Source: JBIOJB01 sp044450465
GTDB lineage: Bacteria; Chloroflexota; Dormibacteria; Dormibacterales; Dormibacteraceae
Length of the DNA stretch: 27,277 bases
Assembly: GCA_044450465.1 (NCBI GenBank)
Contig: JBIOJB010000031.1
Location: 1 to 27,277 of the forward strand
Direction of reading: 5' to 3'
The notes beneath the pieces are model-generated. The model did no database searches. It was not told the DNA's origin and saw nothing but the letters and a program-made list of their open reading frames with translations. Shown piece after piece: positions 23,036 through 27,277 of the stretch. Made by a program: the position numbers and the translations under genes. Numbering within the stretch: the stretch's first letter is position 1; every line of letters begins with the position of its first letter.

Positions 23036-23233
23036 ATGAAGTCAAACACTCTCGCACTCGTCTTTGTGGTCCTGGGAATCGCCTTCATCATCGTCGGGGC
23101 GCTGTATGCGACCGGAAACCTGCAGATCGCGACCTCCGGACCCGGAAACCACTACAAGCACGCGATTCTGGCCGGGGTCCTTGCCGTGGCCAGCTTCATC
23201 GCGGCCAACTTCTTGCGGGAGAGAGTGGTCTAA
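23036..23233 (+). CDS. Small membrane protein with two helices, unknown function
   Basis: 65 residues with helices at about 5-26 (TLALVFVVLGIAFIIVGALYA) and 43-59 (AILAGVLAVASFIAANF) around a short polar loop. Its ATG abuts the TAG of uppP (TAGATG), so it is co-translated with it. No family is recognised. It converges on the FAD oxidoreductase gene with a five-base gap. Confidence 0.72.
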   Translation: MKSNTLALVFVVLGIAFIIVGALYATGNLQIATSGPGNHYKHAILAGVLAVASFIAANFLRERVV

Positions 23234-23238
23234 GAATC

Positions 23239-24747
23239 TCAGCCGGCGGCCAGCCGCTGCGGGACCTGGCGCCCGGTGACGTCCGTTTCGCCGACAGTGA
23301 TGTCCTCGTGGTAGACGGCGTCGGCATTCACCTTCCACGGATCCAGGTTTGATCCCGTCGCGATGTTTCGCGCGACGATCAATGCCGTCACCATCGAGTG
23401 GTCCTGGTTGTTGTATTTGTGCATGCCGTTGCGGCCGATCAGGTGCAGGTTGGTCAGGTGCTCCTGGATGTGGTCCCTCACGACCTTCACTCGCGCTTGG
23501 TAGGTGTCGTCGTAAACGGGGTACGCCTTCTGCTGGCGAACGACCGCTCCGTCGAAGACATCGTCTGCTGAGCAGATTCCGAGCTGTACGACCTCGCGGC
23601 GGGCGACCTCGACGAGCTTTGCGTCCTCCATGGTCCAGAGCCCGTCGCCTTCAAAACAGAAGTATTCGAGGCCCAGGCAGGTCTTGGTCTCGTCGGGGAC
23701 CATCGATGGGCTCCAGTTCTTGAAGTTCTGCATGCGACCCACCTTGACGCTCGGGTCATGGACGTAGATCCAGTTGTCTGGAAACAGCGCCGTCCGGTCG
23801 ATCATCAAGGCGACTGTGATGAAATCCCGATAGGACAGGCTCGCCGCCGCCTGGGCGACAGGTGCTGGGGCGGGCGGATCCAGCTTCGCCACCAGCTCTC
23901 GGATCGGGATGCTCGAGATGAAGTCGGTGCCGAAATGCTCTTCGAGCTCGCCGGCCGCATTTCGAGTTGCAACGCTGCGCACAAGCCCCGCGGAGTGGTT
24001 GACGCGCACAACCTCGCGGCCGAGCAGGACCGGGTAACCGGCGGTTTCGCAAACCTGGGCCACCCGTTCCCACATCTGGCCGGGACCGAGTCGCGGGTAT
24101 CTGAACTTGTCGATCAGGGTGGTGACAATCTCCCCTCGGTGGCGCGGGCCGCGCCGCGGGAGTAGGGCGTTTCGGATGACCAGCCACAGGTCGAGGCTCT
24201 TGATGCGCTGGGCCGCCCAGTCTGCCGACAGCTCTTTCGTGCTGATCCCCCAGACCTTCTCCGTGTAAGTCTTGAAGAAGATGGTGTACAGCCGCCACCC
24301 GAACTGGTTCCTGACCCAGTCTTCGAGGCTGCGAGGATTCTTGATCGGCGTCAGCCGCGCTCGAGCGTAGCTGGCCAGGCAGCGTACGGCCTCGATGGGG
24401 CCGAGATTCCAGAGCGCGTTCGCCGCTTTGATCGGATACGCGAAGAAGCGACCGCGATAGTAGATGCGGGAGAGCCGTCCCCTTGCGAGCATCTCCGGAC
24501 CGAGGACCTCGGTCCACAGGTCCTCGACCTCCTGGTTCTTTGAGAAGAACCGGTGGCCGCCGATGTCGAACCTGTAACCGGCGTGCTCCGCCGTTCTGGC
24601 GAGACCCCCGACCTGCTTTGGATCCTTCTCGAGCACGGTGACGCCCGCTTCGTGTTTCAGAAGCTCATACGCGGCGGTGAGCCCGGCGGGACCGGCCCCC
24701 ATGATCACCACATGGGGACGCTCGCTTTCGGCGGTCAAAGCCCTCAC
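23239..24747 (-). CDS. NAD(P)/FAD-dependent oxidoreductase (UDP-galactopyranose mutase/amine-oxidase-like)
   Basis: About 502 residues. GAGPAGLTAAYEL (17-29) is the FAD-binding loop and VLEKDPKQVGGLART the following strand with the GGLA contact. GGHRFFSKN, YRGRFFAYPI and the CFEGDGLW segment are typical of the UDP-galactopyranose mutase-like group, often found among polysaccharide genes, and HLIGRNGMHKYNNQDHS near the C-terminus is the second FAD contact. The group is often annotated as protoporphyrinogen oxidase-like. A role in envelope sugar metabolism is plausible but unproven. GTG 24747 is the first start; TTG 24738 is an alternative. Confidence 0.88.
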   Translation of the reverse strand: MRALTAESERPHVVIMGAGPAGLTAAYELLKHEAGVTVLEKDPKQVGGLARTAEHAGYRFDIGGHRFFSKNQEVEDLWTEVLGPEMLARGRLSRIYYRGRFFAYPIKAANALWNLGPIEAVRCLASYARARLTPIKNPRSLEDWVRNQFGWRLYTIFFKTYTEKVWGISTKELSADWAAQRIKSLDLWLVIRNALLPRRGPRHRGEIVTTLIDKFRYPRLGPGQMWERVAQVCETAGYPVLLGREVVRVNHSAGLVRSVATRNAAGELEEHFGTDFISSIPIRELVAKLDPPAPAPVAQAAASLSYRDFITVALMIDRTALFPDNWIYVHDPSVKVGRMQNFKNWSPSMVPDETKTCLGLEYFCFEGDGLWTMEDAKLVEVARREVVQLGICSADDVFDGAVVRQQKAYPVYDDTYQARVKVVRDHIQEHLTNLHLIGRNGMHKYNNQDHSMVTALIVARNIATGSNLDPWKVNADAVYHEDITVGETDVTGRQVPQRLAAG

Positions 24748-24792
24748 AGGGTACCAACGGGTGGCGCGAGTTCAGCTTGCTGAGAGGGCCGG

Positions 24793-25275
24793 TTAGTTCA
24801 GGGGTCCCCGGCTTCGTGCTTCGTTGACCTTGACGAGGGCTTCTCGCAGCTCTTTTATCCAGTCCGCCTGGTGCATACCGACGAGCCGCACGCACCAGGC
24901 CAGTGCATCGCTCCGGCTTCGTGCAACACCGCCGGCGACCAGTGTGTCCAGGATCGAGCGCTCGGGCATGCGCAGCCTCGTCATGACCGGGACGCTCAGG
25001 GTCGTGAAAACTTTGGTTTCCCCGCGATACCGCGCACCCCAGGCGACCTTGCGCCGGAAATGGTGCTCCGACTCGCGCGCGATCTTGACCCGTTCTTCCC
25101 GCGTCTCTTCGCGAAAGCGCTGGACACGAGCCTCCGCAGAATCGCTTGCGCCGCCTGATTCAGGAAGAGTCCCGATCACCAGGATCTCCTCCGAGTCCGC
25201 CGTCACCTCGGGCGGGCCTGCGAACCAGCCTGTCGGAACCCGGGCCGCGAACCACGCGCTGATCTCGTCGCTCAC
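24793..25275 (-). CDS. Unknown protein with possible ribbon-helix-helix-like C-terminus
   Basis: 160 residues. The N-terminus (SAWFAARVPTGWF) and middle (ADSEEILVIGTLPE, then a charged helix ARVQRFREETREERVKIARE) show no family. Near residues 105-150, LDTLVAGGVARSRSDALAWCVRL resembles the helix pair of CopG/RHH proteins. GTG 25275 has a TAATGT -10 seven bases upstream and no Shine-Dalgarno sequence, so it looks leaderless. It is followed 45 bases later by the FAD oxidoreductase. DNA binding is only a guess. Confidence 0.6.
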   Translation of the reverse strand: MSDEISAWFAARVPTGWFAGPPEVTADSEEILVIGTLPESGGASDSAEARVQRFREETREERVKIARESEHHFRRKVAWGARYRGETKVFTTLSVPVMTRLRMPERSILDTLVAGGVARSRSDALAWCVRLVGMHQADWIKELREALVKVNEARSRGPLN

Positions 25276-25282
25276 GATTACA

Positions 25283-25288
25283 ACATTA
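25283..25288 (-). promoter_or_regulatory. -10 element for the gene at 24793-25275
   Basis: TAATGT on the minus strand ends seven bases before GTG 25275. Another TANNNT element immediately ahead of a start, compatible with leaderless transcription. Confidence 0.35.
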
Positions 25289-25319
25289 CTCGACGCCCCC
25301 TCGAACTGAGATGCGCAAG

Positions 25320-25664
25320 CTAGGCGGCCGCCTCCTGAGGCCGCGGACCCAACGGCTCCAGCGTGTCGAGTATCACCTCGGTGCGAAACCGTTTCTGCCC
25401 AGCGGTGTCCTGCCAGGAGCTGGTTTGCAGGCGCCCGTCGGCGTAGAGCAGCCGCCCCTTGTGCAGGTATTGACCCGCGAACTCGGCCAGCTTGCCGAAG
25501 GCCACGAGCTGATGGAACTCTGTCTGCTCTTTGCGGTTGCCCGCGTCGTCTTTGCCGAGGTAGCTATTGGTCGCCAGGCGCAGGTTGGCGACATAGGTTC
25601 CTTTGGGCGTCGCTTTGACCTCCGGATCTGCCGTCAGGTTGCCGATCAAGATCACTTTGTTCAC
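25320..25664 (-). CDS. ssb: Single-stranded DNA-binding protein
   Basis: A 114-residue OB-fold protein. MNKVILIGNLTADPEV, TYVANLRLATNSY, EFHQLVAFGKLAEFAGQYLHKGRLLYADGRLQTSSW are the classic SSB signature. SSBs bind exposed single strands in replication and repair. It ends after PRPQEAAA: the long flexible tail and the acidic DDDIPF-type tip that recruits partner proteins are absent, so it is likely a short paralogue, not the main replicative SSB. The start GTG has GGAGG (25675-25679) ten bases upstream. It follows the M23 peptidase gene at 87 bases. Confidence 0.93.
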   Translation of the reverse strand: MNKVILIGNLTADPEVKATPKGTYVANLRLATNSYLGKDDAGNRKEQTEFHQLVAFGKLAEFAGQYLHKGRLLYADGRLQTSSWQDTAGQKRFRTEVILDTLEPLGPRPQEAAA

Positions 25665-25751
25665 CTTTGCATCACCTCCGAGAAATTGGATTCACCGTAG
25701 GCGCCGGCTGGGGGCGCAGGGTACCCAGGTGGTTAAGAGCGCCTGGTCAAC

Positions 25752-26252
25752 TCACTGGGTCGCGAGCCAGCCCGCAGGGTCGACCGGCCGCCCGTCGACC
25801 TGGACCTCAAGGTGGACGTGTGGGCCGGTGGCCAGCCCGGTCGCTCCGACCAACCCGATCACCTCACCCGCCTGCACCGCTTCACCCTGGTGAATGAGCG
25901 CCGAGGAGAGGTGGCAGTACAGGATCCGCCCGCGGGCGCCGACCAGCACCGTGACGTAAAGGCCCGCGCCGGCCGGATCGAAGGCAACCCGGGCCACGCC
26001 TGCCGTCGCCGACCTGACCTGGGTGCCGACCGGAGCTGCCAGGTCGATGCCGCTATGAAAGTGGAATCCAGGGCACGCCAGGACGAATGGCTCCAGCGGG
26101 AAGTTCGTGCAGCCGAAGGGTTGCGTGACGACCGCGCCCGCCACCACCGCGCTCATCGGCAGTCGAGCCTGGCCAGGCACCTGTGCAGCGGCGAGCAGCC
26201 AGACAAGGGCTGCGGCCACGATCATTGCCGGCGCTCGCAGAGCACCGGTCAT
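25752..26252 (-). CDS. M23-family (LytM/lysostaphin-type) metallopeptidase
   Basis: A 166-residue exported cell-wall endopeptidase. Residues 7-27 (APAMIVAAALVWLLAAAQVPG) form a signal peptide or anchor. The zinc site is complete: H66 and D70 in HSGID, H147 in HVH, with catalytic H114 and H145. It should cut peptide cross-bridges in peptidoglycan. Start ATG 26252 overlaps the stop of the upstream membrane gene (ATGA). The longer frame to 26492 lies inside that gene and is a shadow. Coupling to a TrbL/VirB6-like protein suggests local wall opening for a membrane complex. Confidence 0.92.
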   Translation of the reverse strand: MTGALRAPAMIVAAALVWLLAAAQVPGQARLPMSAVVAGAVVTQPFGCTNFPLEPFVLACPGFHFHSGIDLAAPVGTQVRSATAGVARVAFDPAGAGLYVTVLVGARGRILYCHLSSALIHQGEAVQAGEVIGLVGATGLATGPHVHLEVQVDGRPVDPAGWLATQ

Positions 26253-27103
26253 GCCTTGAGCAGTCCGTGTTCGATATGGTGCAGCGCGCTCGCCACCGTG
26301 GACTCGAGCTTGTGCGCCGCTTTGTCCGCGCCGCCAAGTGCGCCAGGAACCTTGAATACGATCAGCAGCGAGGCCAGCGCAAACAGGTGGTGGACGGGGC
26401 TGGCGCCGTCCTTTTCGAGGGCGAAGCCGACCGCCAGCACGAACAGCTGGGCCGGCTGCATGAACAGGTTGGTGGTGAAGTGCGTCACCCACTGCTTGGC
26501 GATGTGATGCGTCTCCGGCAGCGTGAACATGAGCCCCGCGATCGGCGCCGTGATCGCGAGCACGATGAGGATGGCGTAGCGAATCACATACGTGACGGCC
26601 AGGACGTCATAGCCTGCCGCGAGGATGCCGGTGGTCACCACCTCCCATAGCCCGGCGTTTGGATCCTGGGCAAAGCCGGCCCACCAGGTCGTCGGGTCGT
26701 CGAGCACGACCAGGCTCTTAAGAGCGTCGCAAACGGTGTTGCTGGTGTTGACCAGCATCTGGAACATCGGCATCGAGAAGTTGATCAGCAGCGTGCCCAT
26801 GAGCAAGCGGGGCAGCAGGATCCGCGCGGTGAATTGCGATCGGAGGCCGTGGCCCCACATGATTCGGTATGAGGCCCACATCGCCACCAGGACCAGGGCC
26901 GAATCGGAGACTATCTGAACCACCGGTTCGTAGCGCCGGATCGTGGCGTTGGTGATGAGGTCGCGGCCGGTGTCCAAGTCGGTCGTGCTCAGGATGAATC
27001 CGAACCACACCTTGAGCAGAAGGCCGACGCTGTCGTTCAGCAGCGCGACTACGACTGCAAACGGATGCTTCAGCGACCAGATGAAGTCGGAGATCTGCTG
27101 CAT
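26249..27103 (-). CDS. Polytopic membrane protein resembling TrbL/VirB6 of type IV secretion
   Basis: About 284 residues with roughly six hydrophobic stretches. The stretch YVIRYAILIVLAITAPIAGL followed by LPETHHIAKQWVTHFTTNLF and a glutamine-containing helix is the pattern of TrbL/VirB6-type inner-membrane proteins, which form the channel of conjugation and secretion machines. The match is by pattern only and no other clear T4SS gene is visible. The start is uncertain: ATG 27103 is given; GTG 27124 and TTG 27181 are upstream in frame, but the last overlaps the divergent RidA gene. Coupled by ATGA to the M23 peptidase gene. Confidence 0.6.
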   Translation of the reverse strand: MQQISDFIWSLKHPFAVVVALLNDSVGLLLKVWFGFILSTTDLDTGRDLITNATIRRYEPVVQIVSDSALVLVAMWASYRIMWGHGLRSQFTARILLPRLLMGTLLINFSMPMFQMLVNTSNTVCDALKSLVVLDDPTTWWAGFAQDPNAGLWEVVTTGILAAGYDVLAVTYVIRYAILIVLAITAPIAGLMFTLPETHHIAKQWVTHFTTNLFMQPAQLFVLAVGFALEKDGASPVHHLFALASLLIVFKVPGALGGADKAAHKLESTVASALHHIEHGLLKA

Positions 27104-27141
27104 CGACGAGAGGGCGGATTGCACGTCGCCCGGCCACGGCG

Positions 27142-27277
27142 ATGAGGCTCTACCCAGGGGCTCCTTACGAGTACGCGTCAAGCGGTGACGGCCTGGTTTT
27201 CACGGCCGGCGCGTGCCCGCTCGACGAAAACGGTCGGGTCGTCGGAGTCGGTGACCTGGAGGCTCAGGCGGATCGAG
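27142..27277 (+). CDS. RidA (YjgF/YER057c) family protein, N-terminal part (cut by window edge)
   Basis: The first 45 residues of a RidA-type protein, open at the window end. PGAPYEYASSGDGLVFTAGA, CPLDENGRVVGVGDLEAQA matches the family's opening, where the second half usually reads as the D-x-G-x-V loop and the first Q-A helix. RidA proteins hydrolyse reactive enamine/imine intermediates from PLP enzymes; the arginine and glutamate that would show activity are not in the window. ATG 27142 lies within 40 bases of the divergent membrane-protein gene. The opposite-strand open frame over the same bases is a shadow. Confidence 0.82.
   Translation, partial: MRLYPGAPYEYASSGDGLVFTAGACPLDENGRVVGVGDLEAQADR

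Noticed and set aside
25725..25760. GGTGGTTAAGAGCGCCTGGTC, similar to a tRNA D-arm and anticodon-stem start.
   Set aside because: No acceptor stem, anticodon arm or TTCRA loop can be drawn and it would run into the M23 peptidase coding region.
25752..26492. Longer version of the M23 peptidase beginning inside the membrane-protein gene.
   Set aside because: The extra 80 residues are Arg/Pro-rich shadow sequence; ATG 26252 has the signal peptide directly after it and an ATGA overlap.
27178..27277. Minus-strand open frame whose TGA overlaps the TTG 27181 of the membrane-protein frame, looking like a coupled upstream gene.
   Set aside because: The plus strand over the same bases encodes a clear RidA-family N-terminus, so the minus frame is its shadow and TTG 27181 is an unlikely start.

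Overview
The window reads as ordinary chromosomal DNA of a high-GC, slow-growing-type bacterium of the Terrabacteria side, most like Candidatus Dormibacterota or a related Chloroflexota/Actinobacteriota lineage. The pointers are a UPF0182 membrane protein, an LLM/F420-type oxidoreductase, a ClgR-like regulator next to clpP, a DUF3052 protein, an archaeal-type class I aldolase, strongly G/C-biased third codon positions, many GTG/TTG starts, and several genes that look leaderless. The lineage is an inference; there is no rRNA, tRNA, integrase, transposase or CRISPR array in view.

Layout. 1-1520 (minus): a promoter drives a small Arg-rich protein, an isoaspartyl peptidase and a TPP-dependent enzyme cut by the window edge. 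1536-3143 (minus): a double-domain ThyX-like protein. 3392-8833 (plus): SAM methyltransferase, GNAT, FAD oxidoreductase and SRPBCC protein, then a ClgR-like regulator, clpP and an NAD-dependent epimerase. 8895-11753 (plus): UPF0182 protein. 11759-12403 (minus): PCMT. 12541-13742 (plus): a nuclease-like/HPRT fusion and a small unknown protein. 13743-14059: the longest non-coding gap, with a possible structured RNA. 14060-15585 (plus): thiolase and cupin. 15586-15879: a two-copy palindromic repeat flanked by an inverted end. 15868-17874 (minus): 3-methyladenine DNA glycosylase and a GAF-GGDEF cyclase. 17948-21127 (plus): an operon of fructose-bisphosphate aldolase, MBL hydrolase, small membrane protein, DUF3052, GNAT and an unknown protein. 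21124-22083 (minus): LLM oxidoreductase. 22163-23233 (plus): UppP and a small membrane protein. 23239-27103 (minus): FAD oxidoreductase, an unknown protein, SSB, M23 peptidase and a TrbL/VirB6-like membrane protein. 27142-end (plus): the start of a RidA-family gene.

How genes work together. Protein quality control is a loose theme: ClpP with a ClgR-like regulator, PCMT and isoaspartyl peptidase (both act on isoaspartyl damage). Cell-envelope genes (UppP, M23 peptidase, two tiny membrane proteins) lie in the right half. Many neighbours are translationally coupled by ATGA, GTGA or, unusually, CTGA stop/start overlaps.

The points most worth checking are: three TGA stops that overlap an in-frame CTG, two of which would restore a conserved N-terminus; a tandem ThyX protein whose two halves each keep a different part of the active site; a PD-(D/E)XK-like domain fused to HPRT; a glycosylase gene with no canonical start codon for its conserved N-terminus and with its last codons supplied by a repeat; and a ClgR-box-like palindrome at the start of the ClgR-like gene. 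I did not find a clear new defence or mobile system.
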